A DNA stretch of 64,000 bases from Rhodoglobus sp. (GTDB lineage Bacteria > Actinomycetota > Actinomycetes > Actinomycetales > Microbacteriaceae). Location of the stretch: the NCBI GenBank assembly GCA_025463515.1, contig JAODAQ010000016.1, positions 1-64,000 on the forward strand, read 5' to 3'. This document shows, piece by piece, positions 1 to 8,858 of this stretch (position 1 is the stretch's first letter; each line of letters begins with the position of its first letter). The notes beneath the pieces are model-generated. The model searched no databases and was not told where the DNA came from. It worked only from the letters and a program-made list of their open reading frames with translations. Both the position numbers and the translations under genes were made by a program.

Positions 1-2
1 CC

Positions 3-509
3 GCGGACGAGGCCGACCTGCTGGGTGCCGTCGCCGTGCGCAACTGGTCGGCCCGCGAGCTGCGCCGCCTGGGCCGCCGCCTACGACCAGCAGCGGGTGC
101 CGGGTGGCAGGCGCTCTCGGAGCGCGAGCAGCAGATCGCGCTCCTGGCCGCGGAGGGCTTCTCGAACCGGATGATCGGGCAGGCGCTGTTCCTCTCGGAG
201 CGCACGGTGCAGAGCCACCTGTCGCGCGCCCTCGCCGCCCTCGGGGCCTCCTCCCGCGCCGCGATCCCCGCGAGCCTCGGCCGCGGACGCGACAGCACAG
301 AGCTCGACGGCCTCACCGAGCGGCAGCAGCAGGTCGCTCTCCTCGTCGCGGAGGGCTGCTCGAACCGCACGATCGCGCAGCGCCTGGCCATCAGCGACAA
401 GACCGTGGAGAAGCACATCCAGGCGATCTTCGCCCGCTGGGGGGTCTCCTCGCGCACCGGCATCGCGAACCGCGTGCTCGCGCCGCTGCCCGAGAGCCGA
501 CCGGCGTGA
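3..509 (+). CDS. LuxR-type regulator with two tandem HTH domains (5' end outside window)
   Basis: The reading frame is open from the window edge, so the N-terminal part is missing. The visible 168 residues hold two complete LuxR/NarL-type helix-turn-helix domains in a row. The first begins LSEREQQIALLAAEGFSNR and has the recognition-helix region LSERTVQSHL; the second begins LTERQQQVALLVAEGCSNR with ISDKTVEKHI. Ordinary LuxR-family proteins carry one such C-terminal domain. The missing part is probably a large LAL/MalT-like ATPase or sensor region, but this cannot be seen. The stop overlaps the GTG start of the GH3 lipoprotein gene, so the two are translationally coupled. DNA-binding role is confident; the target is unknown. 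Confidence 0.85.
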   Translation, partial: ADEADLLGAVAVRNWSARELRRLGRRLRPAAGAGWQALSEREQQIALLAAEGFSNRMIGQALFLSERTVQSHLSRALAALGASSRAAIPASLGRGRDSTELDGLTERQQQVALLVAEGCSNRTIAQRLAISDKTVEKHIQAIFARWGVSSRTGIANRVLAPLPESRPA

Positions 510-1678
510 GGCGTGCTGCCGCCGGGATCGCGGTCGTCGCGATCCTGCTCTCCGGATGCGCGGCGGCGCCGCTTCCCGAGGTCCCGACCTTCCCCGAGTA
601 CACCGCGCCGCCGCCGCCGGATCCCGTGCAGCTGTACGCCGACGACCGGCTGAGCGCCATGACCCTCGACGGGAAGATCGCGAGCCTGCTCATGGTGCAC
701 GTCCCCGGTCTCGATCCGCAGGCGATCGGCGGCTTCGCGAGTGCCTACGGCCTGGGCGGCGTGATCCTCATGGGCGACAACATCCCCGACCCCGCGAGCA
801 CCCTCGCGGACTGGGCACCGCTGATCGCGGGGGAGCGCGGGCTGCCGGCGCTCATCGCCACCGATCAGGAGGGCGGCGTGGTGCGCCGCATCTACCCCGA
901 CGACGGTCCCTCTGCCGCCGAACTGCGCACCCTCGACCCCGCTGCCGCCCGCACCGCCTTCGCCGACCGCGGGGCGATGCTCAAGGCCGACGGCATCACC
1001 GTGAACTTCGGCATTGTGGCGGATGTCACGGGCGACCCGGACTCGTTCATCTTCGACCGCTCGATGGGCTCGACTCCGGCGGATGCGGCAGTACGGGTCT
1101 CCGAGGCGGTCGCGGGCGAGCTCGGCACCGTGTACTCGACTCTCAAGCACTTCCCGGGCCACGGCGTTGCCCCGGGGGACTCGCACTCGAGCATCCCGGC
1201 CACCGGCATGAGCCTCGACGACTGGCGGGCCGGCCACGAGGAGCCGTTCGCCGCGGGCATCGACGCTGGCGCCGAGTTCGTGATGTTCGGCCACCTCGAG
1301 TTCGACGCGGTCGACCCGGTGCCCGCGACGCTCTCGCCGATGTGGCACGAGCTGCTGCGTGACGAGCTCGGCTTCGACGGCATCGCGATCACCGACGACA
1401 TGAACATGCTGGAGCACACCGGGCGCCCCGAGTACGCCGACCCGGTGCACAACGCCGTGCTCGCGGTGGCCGCGGGCAACACGATGCTGCTCTACGTGCA
1501 GGGGGTGGATGTCGCTGCGGTGGTCGCGGGCATCCACGCCGCGGTCGACGCCGGCACGATCGAGCCCTCGACGATCGACGATGCGGCGCGGCGGCTGCTC
1601 GTGCTGCGACGGACCCTGTCGGGCGAGACCGGGCCGTTCGTGCACTGCTTCGACGCCTGCCTGGCGATCATCGACTAG
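506..1678 (+). CDS. Glycoside hydrolase family 3 lipoprotein (beta-N-acetylglucosaminidase/NagZ-like)
   Basis: The 390-residue product starts with a short signal peptide ending in a lipobox (LLSGC), so it is probably a membrane-anchored extracellular lipoprotein. The GH3 barrel follows. The NagZ-type motif KHFPGHG plus DSH near residues 214-224 carries the presumed acid/base His, and ITDDMNM near residue 297 carries the presumed nucleophile Asp. Single-domain GH3 enzymes of this kind release N-acetylglucosamine from peptidoglycan or chitin fragments; the exact substrate is inferred. GTG 506 is chosen because the signal peptide begins there and it forms a GTGA overlap with the upstream regulator stop. 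It ends 6 bp from the convergent HTH_42 gene. Confidence 0.88.
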   Translation: MRRAAAGIAVVAILLSGCAAAPLPEVPTFPEYTAPPPPDPVQLYADDRLSAMTLDGKIASLLMVHVPGLDPQAIGGFASAYGLGGVILMGDNIPDPASTLADWAPLIAGERGLPALIATDQEGGVVRRIYPDDGPSAAELRTLDPAAARTAFADRGAMLKADGITVNFGIVADVTGDPDSFIFDRSMGSTPADAAVRVSEAVAGELGTVYSTLKHFPGHGVAPGDSHSSIPATGMSLDDWRAGHEEPFAAGIDAGAEFVMFGHLEFDAVDPVPATLSPMWHELLRDELGFDGIAITDDMNMLEHTGRPEYADPVHNAVLAVAAGNTMLLYVQGVDVAAVVAGIHAAVDAGTIEPSTIDDAARRLLVLRRTLSGETGPFVHCFDACLAIID

Positions 1679-1684
1679 TCGCGG

Positions 1685-2770
1685 CTACTCGTCGCGCTCT
1701 CGGAGCTCGACGGGCTTGCCGATGAACTCGCCGTAGCGCCGGAGCGCCCGCTCGAGACCCGCGCGCCCCTTCTTCGTCATGCTCCTGAACTCCGACAGCT
1801 CGACCGTGGCCTTCTTCGCACTCTCGATGCGCTTCCACGTGCCGACGACCTCGCCGTCGACGACGACGGTCGGCAGGAACATCCCGTTGTTGCCCGGCAC
1901 GATCCGCGGCGCGTACTCGGCCGCGAGGGCGGGGGAGCGGTCCTGGTAGCCCAGCATGTACTCGTCGAAGCCGGGCAGGGCGTAGACGCCGGATGCCGCG
2001 GCCTCCAGCCCGGCCGCGAGGTAGTGGCCGACCCCGTCGAAGTCCCGCCGCTCGAGCCCCTCGGCCGCCGCGATGCCCTTCCGCGCATCCCCGAGGGTGA
2101 TGCTCGCCCACCACGCGAAGTCGCGCTCCGTCGCGGGTCCGTGGCTGCGGAAGTAGCGCGTCGCGAGCTCAGCGAGCGCCTCGTCCCCGCTCAGTGCGCG
2201 GTGGCTCGTGACCCACTCCTCGAACAGGGCGAACGTGGGCTGCTTGGCGTCGGGCGGCCCGAACACGATGAGCTTCGCGTGCGCCAGGTTCCAGAGGAGG
2301 TGGTAGCCCCGCTGGCCGGTGGTGGGGATGCCGCGCTCCTCCCATGCGGAGAGCAGAGCATCCCGCCGCACCGCGCTGCCGCCGCGCATCAGCGCCGCCG
2401 CGATGTTGCCAGCGCCCGCGAGCTGCTCGTCGGTGATCTCGAGGTCGCGCCGTCGTTTCGCCGCCCACGTCGCCTGGCGCACGGCGGCGATGTCGAGCAT
2501 CCAGCCGAGGTCTTCCGGAGCGACGATGTGCAGGGTGCCGCGCATCGGCCAGGAGCGGACGATCTCGCCAGCGCCGAGGGCCCGCTCGACGTCGGCGTCG
2601 GTGCAGCCGGGCAGCCGGAGGCCGATGGCCCAGCGCGCACCGGGGAGGTCTTGAGACTGCAGTGCGAGCATCCAGCGCGCCACGTCGGCGGGGGTGCGGA
2701 GGTGGCCGGGAGCAGCGATTCGCTGGGCTGAGAGTCTGAGCGCGGTGAGTTCGCGCCGGGCTGGGATCAC
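1685..2770 (-). CDS. Winged-helix DNA-binding domain-containing protein (HTH_42, AlkZ/YcaQ-like)
   Basis: The 361-residue product matches the HTH_42 (PF06224) family, which includes AlkZ and YcaQ DNA glycosylases that unhook alkylated or crosslinked bases. Visible family features are the N-terminal LRLSAQRIA segment, the LALQSQDLPGARWAIGLR block with a QxQ-like motif as in AlkZ, and MRGTLHIVAPEDLGWML. The C-terminal part contains GTWKR and YGEFIGKP. The open frame extends upstream to 2935, but that extension has no family character. GTG 2770 is preferred because the family alignment begins there and a CATACT hexamer lies exactly 6 nt upstream, suggesting a leaderless transcript. Glycosylase activity is inferred from family membership. 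Confidence 0.82.
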   Translation of the reverse strand: MIPARRELTALRLSAQRIAAPGHLRTPADVARWMLALQSQDLPGARWAIGLRLPGCTDADVERALGAGEIVRSWPMRGTLHIVAPEDLGWMLDIAAVRQATWAAKRRRDLEITDEQLAGAGNIAAALMRGGSAVRRDALLSAWEERGIPTTGQRGYHLLWNLAHAKLIVFGPPDAKQPTFALFEEWVTSHRALSGDEALAELATRYFRSHGPATERDFAWWASITLGDARKGIAAAEGLERRDFDGVGHYLAAGLEAAASGVYALPGFDEYMLGYQDRSPALAAEYAPRIVPGNNGMFLPTVVVDGEVVGTWKRIESAKKATVELSEFRSMTKKGRAGLERALRRYGEFIGKPVELRERDE

Positions 2771-2776
2771 GCTCTC

Positions 2777-2782
2777 AGTATG
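2777..2782 (-). promoter_or_regulatory. Candidate -10 element for leaderless HTH_42 gene
   Basis: CATACT on the minus strand, separated by 6 nt from the GTG start at 2770. No Shine-Dalgarno sequence is present in the gap. This is the same geometry as other start sites in the window. Confidence 0.45.
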
Positions 2783-3207
2783 GCGCTGACCCCCGTCGGC
2801 CACTGCTGCTGGTGATCGGGTAAGCGAATCACCAACGTGCAGGGCACAACGTGGTCTCAGGCTGTGCTGCGGGCTTCTTCGGGTGAAACCCCGGGCCCGT
2901 CGGGTACGGATCCGTGTCCCCATCCGGTCCTCCATTAGGAGGACTAAATGAGCAGCGAGGAAAAAGTATCAGCGCGCCGATATACCGTCAAGCGGCAATC
3001 TCTCCCCCGAATAGGGGTGGATTCGGCGAATGAGAGCGCTCCCAACCCGGAATGGCTACGAAATGCGTACCGCGCGCTACGGATTCCCTCCGTTTTGCGC
3101 TTGACGAACTGCGGAATCCGTTGGTGCCCAATTTCGGGGGCACGGCGGGGATCACCCGCCTATCACCCGCCCGCGCGCGGTGCATCGGGCGCCATGCGGC
3201 CGCCGGG

Positions 3208-3346
3208 GCAGCAGCGTCGCGCGGGAACCCGCGTCGGCAGCCCAGCGTCCTGCGGAACCCGGCGTCGGCAGCCCAGCGTCCCGCCGGACCCCGCGCGGGC
3301 AGCCTAGCGTCCCGCGGGACCCGCGCGGGCAGACCTCAGCGTCGCC
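3208..3346. repeat. GC-rich tandem repeat, about 30-31 bp period, four full units plus a partial
   Basis: Units begin at 3208, 3237, 3268 and 3299 (29, 31, 31 and 30 bp), each with the form GCAGCCCAGCGTCC..G..ACCC.GCG.G, followed by a partial unit from 3329. Units differ by a few substitutions. There are no unique spacers, so this is not CRISPR. Function unknown. Confidence 0.8.
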
Positions 3347-3413
3347 CATGCGGACGTTTCGGCGCCATGCTGCTGCCGCGGGGCCCGCATGGCGCCGAAA
3401 CCTCCGCATGGGC
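3344..3413. repeat. Long inverted repeat (27-bp arms, 16-nt loop)
   Basis: The arm at 3344-3370 (GCCCATGCGGACGTTTCGGC and on) and the arm at 3387-3413 are reverse complements with one mismatch in 27. It abuts the tandem repeat on its left and a second inverted repeat on its right. No T-run follows, so a standard intrinsic terminator is not obvious. Confidence 0.85.
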
Positions 3414-3432
3414 GCGCCAGGCCCCTGCGCGC

Positions 3433-3516
3433 AACGAAAACGCAGGAGATTCCCGCCGAACCGGTCACTTCGAACGCAAAGGGCGGCCGGATGCTCGAAT
3501 CTCCTGCGTTTTCGTT
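3433..3516. repeat. Inverted repeat family B, copy 1 (AACGAAAACGCAGGAGATTC arms)
   Basis: The perfect 20-bp arm AACGAAAACGCAGGAGATTC at 3433-3452 is repeated inverted at 3497-3516 with a 44-nt loop. The same arm sequence with nearly the same loop length recurs at 50338-50416, 47 kb away. It lies just past the 3' end of the GH15 gene. Confidence 0.9.
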
Positions 3517-3555
3517 CGGACAGGCCGCGCACCACGCCGCGCGCCGCCGCCGCGC

Positions 3556-5334
3556 TCAGCTCGCGGAGGCCGCCGCGATCGCGTCGGCCGCCCGCACGAG
3601 CGCGAGGTGGCTCAGCGCCTGCGGAGTGTTGCCGGCCTGCCGCCCGCCTGCCACGTCGTACTCCTCGCTCAGCAGCCCGACGTCGTTGGAGAAGCCGCAC
3701 AGCCGGTCCATGAGTGCGATCGCGTCAGGGAGGCGGCCCGACCGGGCGTACTGCTCGACGAGCCAGAACGAGCACGCCAGGAAAGCGTTCTCGCCGGCCG
3801 GGAGGCCGTCCACCCCCGACTCGGTGCGGTAGCGCAGCAGGAGGCCGCCCTCGAGCAGCTCCTGCTCGATCGCGGCGACCGTGCCGAGCATCCGGGGGTC
3901 GTCGGCGGGCAGAAAGCCGACCTGCGAGAGCTGCAACAGGGAGGCGTCCACGCCCGAGCCGCCGTAGTACTGCGTGTAGGTGTTGCGCGCCTTGTCGAAC
4001 CCGCGGTTCTCGATGTCGTCGCGCATCTCCTCGCGGAGCTGCCGCCAGCGCTCGACGGGACCCTCGAGCCCGAACTCCTCGACGGCGCGCACCGCGCAGT
4101 CGACGGCAGCCCACAGCATCACCCGCGAGTGGGTGAACTCGCGCTCCGGGCCTCGGATCTCCCAGATGCCGTTGTCGGGCCGACGCCAGTTCTCCTCGAC
4201 GAAGGTCATGAGCGCGCGCTGCACCGGCCACGAGAAGTCGGCCTCGTCGCCCCCGCGGCGACGCGCCTCCTGCAGCGCGAGCATCACGTGTCCGAATCCG
4301 TCGCCTTGGAACTGCGTGTAGGCGCCGTTGCCGATGCGCACCGGCGAGGCGCCCTGGTAGCCCGGCAGCGACGCGAGCTCCCACTCGTCGAGCCGGCGCT
4401 CGCCGGAGAGCCCGTACATGATCTGCACGTCGTCGGGGTCGCCGGCGATAGCCCGCAGCAGCCAATTCCGCCACGCGTCCGCCTCGCCCACGTAGCCGTG
4501 GTTGAGCAGGACGTGCAGGGTGAGGGAGGCATCCCGCAGCCACACGTAGCGGTAGTCCCAGTTGCGCTGCCCGCCGAACTCCTCGGGCAGGCTCGTGGTC
4601 GCGGCGGCGACGATGCCGCCGGTGTCCTCGTGGGTCAGCGCGCGCAGCACCAGCAGCGATCGGCGCACCTCCTCGGCGTAGACGGGCGAGCCGGCCGAGG
4701 CGGACGCCCACTGCCGCCACCACTTCTCGGTGCTCTTGATCCGCTTCTCCACGGAGAGGGGCGCGGGTGCCTCGCGATGGGCCGGGTACCAGGTGAGCGT
4801 GAGGCCGACCGTCTCGCCCGGGTGCACCCGGAAGTCCGCGACGTGGGAGTGCCCCTGCGCGGTGAGCTCCGGCCCGCGGACCACGATCGCATCCGGCCCG
4901 GCGATCGCGATGAGCGCGTGCTCGCCCTTCTCGGGCACCTGCCGGATCCACGGCAGCGCGTCCGCGTACCCGAACCGCACGCGCAGGTCGACGTGCAGGT
5001 CGACCCAGCCGCTCACCCCGCGCACCTGCCGGATCACGTCGGCGCGGCGGTCGCCGTGCGGCATGAGGTCGACGACCTCGACCACGCCCGTGGCGGTGGT
5101 CCAGGTGGTGACGAGGATGAAGGTGTCCTCGAGGTAGCGCCGCGTGCTGGTTGCGGCGGGGTCGCTCGGGGCGAGCATCCAGCGCCCGTGCTCCTCGTCG
5201 CCGAGCAGCGCGCCGAAGGTCGACGCCGAGTCGAACCGCGGCAGGCACAGCCAGTCGATGCTGCCGTCCTTCCCGACCAGCGCGCCGGTGTGGCAGTCGC
5301 CGATGATGGCGTAGTCCTCGATCGGCAGGGCCAC
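3556..5334 (-). CDS. Glycoside hydrolase family 15 protein (glucoamylase/trehalase-type)
   Basis: The 592-residue product has the actinobacterial GH15 layout. The N-terminal beta-sandwich begins MALPIEDYAIIGDCHTGALVG with DGSIDWLCLPRFDS. The alpha/alpha-barrel follows, with RNWDYRYVWLRDASLT at about residues 257-272 and further motifs such as ENAFLACSFWLVEQYA. Members hydrolyse alpha-glucosidic bonds; several actinobacterial homologues are trehalases, but the substrate here is not determined. The start is GTG 5334 with a GGAGGAG Shine-Dalgarno sequence inside the end of the upstream App1 gene, so it is the last gene of a three-gene operon with SRAP and App1. No signal peptide is seen, so it is probably cytoplasmic. 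Confidence 0.9.
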   Translation of the reverse strand: MALPIEDYAIIGDCHTGALVGKDGSIDWLCLPRFDSASTFGALLGDEEHGRWMLAPSDPAATSTRRYLEDTFILVTTWTTATGVVEVVDLMPHGDRRADVIRQVRGVSGWVDLHVDLRVRFGYADALPWIRQVPEKGEHALIAIAGPDAIVVRGPELTAQGHSHVADFRVHPGETVGLTLTWYPAHREAPAPLSVEKRIKSTEKWWRQWASASAGSPVYAEEVRRSLLVLRALTHEDTGGIVAAATTSLPEEFGGQRNWDYRYVWLRDASLTLHVLLNHGYVGEADAWRNWLLRAIAGDPDDVQIMYGLSGERRLDEWELASLPGYQGASPVRIGNGAYTQFQGDGFGHVMLALQEARRRGGDEADFSWPVQRALMTFVEENWRRPDNGIWEIRGPEREFTHSRVMLWAAVDCAVRAVEEFGLEGPVERWRQLREEMRDDIENRGFDKARNTYTQYYGGSGVDASLLQLSQVGFLPADDPRMLGTVAAIEQELLEGGLLLRYRTESGVDGLPAGENAFLACSFWLVEQYARSGRLPDAIALMDRLCGFSNDVGLLSEEYDVAGGRQAGNTPQALSHLALVRAADAIAAASAS

Positions 5335-5336
5335 GG

Positions 5337-6362
5337 CTACTCCTCCATGAGATCGGCGGCGACGAGCGCTCTGGCGAGCTCCGCGCCGTTCTGGCCGTAG
5401 AACCAGCGCACTGTCGACTCCTCCTCGCGGAGTGCCGCCTTGGTGCGCCCACCGGCGAGCACGGCCTCACCTGTCGACAGCTGGCGGATCGCGACGGCCG
5501 CCACGTTGTCCGGATGCGCGGCGGCGAACTCCCCGTAGAGCGCCTCGTCGTGCTGGCCGTCGTCGCCGAAGAGCAGCCACCTCAGGTCGGGGAACTCCTC
5601 CGCCAGCCGCGCGAGGTTCGAGCGCTTGTGCTCCTGCCCGCTGCGGAACCACCGGTCGTGCGTGGGCCCCCAGTCGGTGAGCAGCAGCGCGCCCGGCGGG
5701 TAGAGGTTGCGGTCGAGGAAGCGCGTGAGCGTCGGCGCGACGTTCCACGCCCCCGTCGAGAGGTACACGACGGGCGAGGCCGGATGCTCGCGCCGCAGCC
5801 GCTCGTACAGCACCGCCATGCCGGCCACCGGGGTGCGCGCGTGCTCGTCGAGCACGAAGGTGTTCCACGCCGCGAGGAAGGGCCGGGGGAGCGCGGTCAC
5901 CATCACGGTGTCGTCGACGTCGGAGACGATCCCGAACCGAGTGGCGGGGTCGACGATGAACACGGGCGCCGTCACCGGCTCCGTCCCCTCGCTGCGCAGG
6001 GTGATCGTGTGCCAGCCGGGGTCGAGCTCGGTCTCGATGCGGACGTCCACGACGCCGCCGCGGTTGGGCGACACCCGCTGCTCGACGCCGCCGGCCATGA
6101 CCATCACGTCGGCATCGGCGACGGGGATGCTGAAGAAGCTGCGCCAGCCGCGCACCTTGTCGGCCCGCTGGCGGGCGGCGCCGTCCGCGCGGGCGAGGAC
6201 CACGCGGCAGAGCACGCGGGTCCAGCCCGGCGCGCCGTAGCCCGTGTAGGGCACGATCGTGGTCACGAGGCCGCGCTTGCGACCGCGGCGCTCGCGCCAG
6301 CGGTGGAAGGCGTCCTCGATCCGGGCCGCCCGGTGCATGATCTGCGCTGCGGGTTCGGCCAT
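5337..6362 (-). CDS. App1-family phosphatase domain protein (DUF2183)
   Basis: The product is about 341 residues with the App1 (phosphatidate phosphatase APP1) catalytic domain. The central segment FGIVSDVDDTVMVTALPRP carries the HAD-type DxDxT motif, and STGAWN plus LLTDWGP are further family blocks. The N-terminal half is a beta-rich region. Eukaryotic App1 dephosphorylates phosphatidate; the bacterial substrate is not established. Starts are ambiguous: GTG at 6365 is followed directly by ATG at 6362, and ATG is preferred. It lies 10 bp from the SRAP stop and 3 bp before the GH15 start, consistent with one transcript. Confidence 0.87.
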   Translation of the reverse strand: MAEPAAQIMHRAARIEDAFHRWRERRGRKRGLVTTIVPYTGYGAPGWTRVLCRVVLARADGAARQRADKVRGWRSFFSIPVADADVMVMAGGVEQRVSPNRGGVVDVRIETELDPGWHTITLRSEGTEPVTAPVFIVDPATRFGIVSDVDDTVMVTALPRPFLAAWNTFVLDEHARTPVAGMAVLYERLRREHPASPVVYLSTGAWNVAPTLTRFLDRNLYPPGALLLTDWGPTHDRWFRSGQEHKRSNLARLAEEFPDLRWLLFGDDGQHDEALYGEFAAAHPDNVAAVAIRQLSTGEAVLAGGRTKAALREEESTVRWFYGQNGAELARALVAADLMEE

Positions 6363-6371
6363 CACCCCAGC

Positions 6372-7112
6372 CTAGGCGGGCGGCTCTGTGCCGATCGGCT
6401 GCATGAGCGCTGGCGAGTTGTTGCGCACGTTGCCCACAGCGCGATCGACGACGTGGAACTCCACGCGCTCCGCCATCTCCTCGCCGCCATGCGAGATCTC
6501 GGCCAGCAGGTCCTCCTCGCCCTCGGTGTGCGGGTCGAGCCACTCGTCGAGGAGCTCGGAGGAGAGGAAGACGGGCATCCGGTCGTGGATGCCGGCGAGC
6601 GCGCCCGTGGCCTCGCGCGTGAGCACCGAGGTGGAGAGCAGCCACTTGTCGGGCGAGTCGTCGGCCTCGGCGGGGTTGCGCCACCACTCGTAGAGCCCGG
6701 CGAACACGAAGAGCTCGCCCTCCGGGAGGTGGATGAAGTGCGGCGTCTTGACGTCGTCGACCGTCTTCCACTCGTAGTACCCGGTGGCGGGGACGATCGC
6801 GCGGCGCTTCTTCACCGCGTTCTTGAAGTGCGCCTTCTCCGCCGCCGACTCGATGCGCGCGTTGAAGGCGGTGACACCGACCTTCACGTCTTTCGCCCAC
6901 GGCGGCACGAGGCCCCAGCGCGCGCCCTCGAGCCTTCGGACGGGCTCGTCGTCGGGATCGGCATCCTTCGGGATCGTGTCGAGCACGATCGGAACCCGGT
7001 CCGTCGGGGCGATATTGAACGAGGGCTCAGGCAGGTCGTCGGCACTGCGATCGACGTCGAACATGTCCACCAGGTCGCTCGCGGCGCCTGCGACTACGAA
7101 TCGTCCACACAT
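6372..7112 (-). CDS. SOS response-associated peptidase (SRAP/YedK/HMCES family)
   Basis: The 246-residue product begins MCGRF, placing the catalytic Cys at position 2 after Met removal, as required for the thiazolidine crosslink to abasic sites in single-stranded DNA. Other family residues are visible: SFNIAPT (Asn), FNARIES (Arg and Glu), GYYEW (catalytic Glu) and AGIHDRMPV (His). The protein is expected to shield abasic sites at stalled forks. It is first in an operon with App1 and GH15 genes and is divergent from the TetR gene. No LexA box was identified by eye. Confidence 0.93.
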   Translation of the reverse strand: MCGRFVVAGAASDLVDMFDVDRSADDLPEPSFNIAPTDRVPIVLDTIPKDADPDDEPVRRLEGARWGLVPPWAKDVKVGVTAFNARIESAAEKAHFKNAVKKRRAIVPATGYYEWKTVDDVKTPHFIHLPEGELFVFAGLYEWWRNPAEADDSPDKWLLSTSVLTREATGALAGIHDRMPVFLSSELLDEWLDPHTEGEEDLLAEISHGGEEMAERVEFHVVDRAVGNVRNNSPALMQPIGTEPPA

Positions 7113-7220
7113 AATCAGGAATTCTCTCAGGTACCTATGACGTTAATGCGGCGCTCCCAGAACGGGGTCACGGTAAGATTCAGGGCGCGAGTCAAGCGCG
7201 TAATGAAACCAGGAGGGGTT

Positions 7221-7871
7221 ATGGCTGCCCAGGAGATCGTCGAGAGCATTCCCGATTCCCGCGCGAGCCTGCGCAATGAGCCCGTTCAGGCGCGCAGCGC
7301 GGCTCGACTCACGGCTCTTCTCGACGCGGCAGCGGCCATCGTCGACGAGATCGGCTACGAGCGCCTCACGACCGCCATGGTCGCCGAGCGCGCCGGTGCG
7401 TCGATCGGCACCGTCTACCGCTACTTCCCGGACCGCATCGCGGTGCTGCAGGCCCTCTCCGCCCGCAACCTCGAGCGCGTGCTCGACAAGGCGACCAGCG
7501 CCATCCACGACCAGCGCCAGCAGACGTGGGCGGCGGCACTCGGGGCATCCTTCGACGTCCTCGTCGACGCGTTCAGGAGCGAGCCCGGATTCCGCGGCCT
7601 CCGTGTCGGCGATGTGCTCGACATCCGTCCCGCAACGCACGACCGCACGTTCAACTCGGTCGTAGCGGACGGCCTGCTCGAAGCCCTCATCGAGCGCTTC
7701 GGGTTCAAGGAGACGCCAGAGCTCCACTTCCACTTCGAGACGGCGATCGAGATCTCCGACGCGCTCGCCACCCGCGCGTTCGCCCGTGACCCCCGGGGGG
7801 ACGCGGCCTTCCTCGACACGAGCCGCGACGTCGTGACCGAGCTCCTCACGCCGCACTTCGGCCGCCCCTAA
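7221..7871 (+). CDS. TetR family transcriptional regulator
   Basis: The 216-residue product has a typical TetR N-terminal DNA-binding domain at about residues 20-70: SAARLTALLDAAAAIVDEIG, LTTAMVAERAGASIGTVYRYF, then PDRIAVLQAL. The C-terminal ligand domain has no recognisable specificity. The start ATG 7221 has a strong AGGAGG 6 nt upstream; the longer open frame upstream is a shadow of the SRAP gene. It is divergent from SRAP and 120-160 bp upstream of the osmoprotectant transporter, so either neighbour could be its target; this is inference. Confidence 0.9.
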   Translation: MAAQEIVESIPDSRASLRNEPVQARSAARLTALLDAAAAIVDEIGYERLTTAMVAERAGASIGTVYRYFPDRIAVLQALSARNLERVLDKATSAIHDQRQQTWAAALGASFDVLVDAFRSEPGFRGLRVGDVLDIRPATHDRTFNSVVADGLLEALIERFGFKETPELHFHFETAIEISDALATRAFARDPRGDAAFLDTSRDVVTELLTPHFGRP

Positions 7872-8033
7872 GGGGATCGGCCCGGCCCACCGCACGGGCC
7901 AAGTGCGGTCGCAGTGTAACGCCGCGACACAAAGGCGCAACCGGGTATGACAGTGGCTCCGAATACTGTTTAGCTGGTTATCATCTGGCAAGTGTCGATC
8001 CGCGTTCTGGCGCGAGGAATGAGCCCTCTTTTC

Positions 8034-8854
<821 letters not shown>

Positions 8855-8858
<4 letters not shown>

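Larger units (their letters stand above)
2783..3555. other. Long intergenic region, repeat-rich, no convincing gene
   Basis: About 770 bp between the 5' end of the HTH_42 gene and the 3' end of the GH15 gene. Its left part (about 2940-3130) is less GC-biased than the neighbours. It contains an AGGAGG 6 nt before an ATG at 2948; that frame runs 119 codons, but codon use is unlike local genes and the distal half is made of repeats, so it is not called. An ACGGATTCC/GGAATCCGT pair lies at 3079-3087 and 3113-3121. The right part holds the tandem repeat and two long inverted repeats listed separately. Confidence 0.6.

Noticed and set aside
2948-3307. A 119-codon ORF with a good AGGAGG ribosome-binding site
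   Set aside because: Codon use lacks the strong G/C third-position bias of neighbours, and its second half is made of the tandem repeat; possible but unsupported as a gene.
3208-3346. Possible CRISPR array
   Set aside because: Units follow each other directly without unique spacers, and no cas genes are present.
3052-5400. A 782-codon plus-strand ORF across the repeat island and the GH15 gene
   Set aside because: It crosses tandem repeats and palindromes and then reads the complement of GH15; there is no domain signal.
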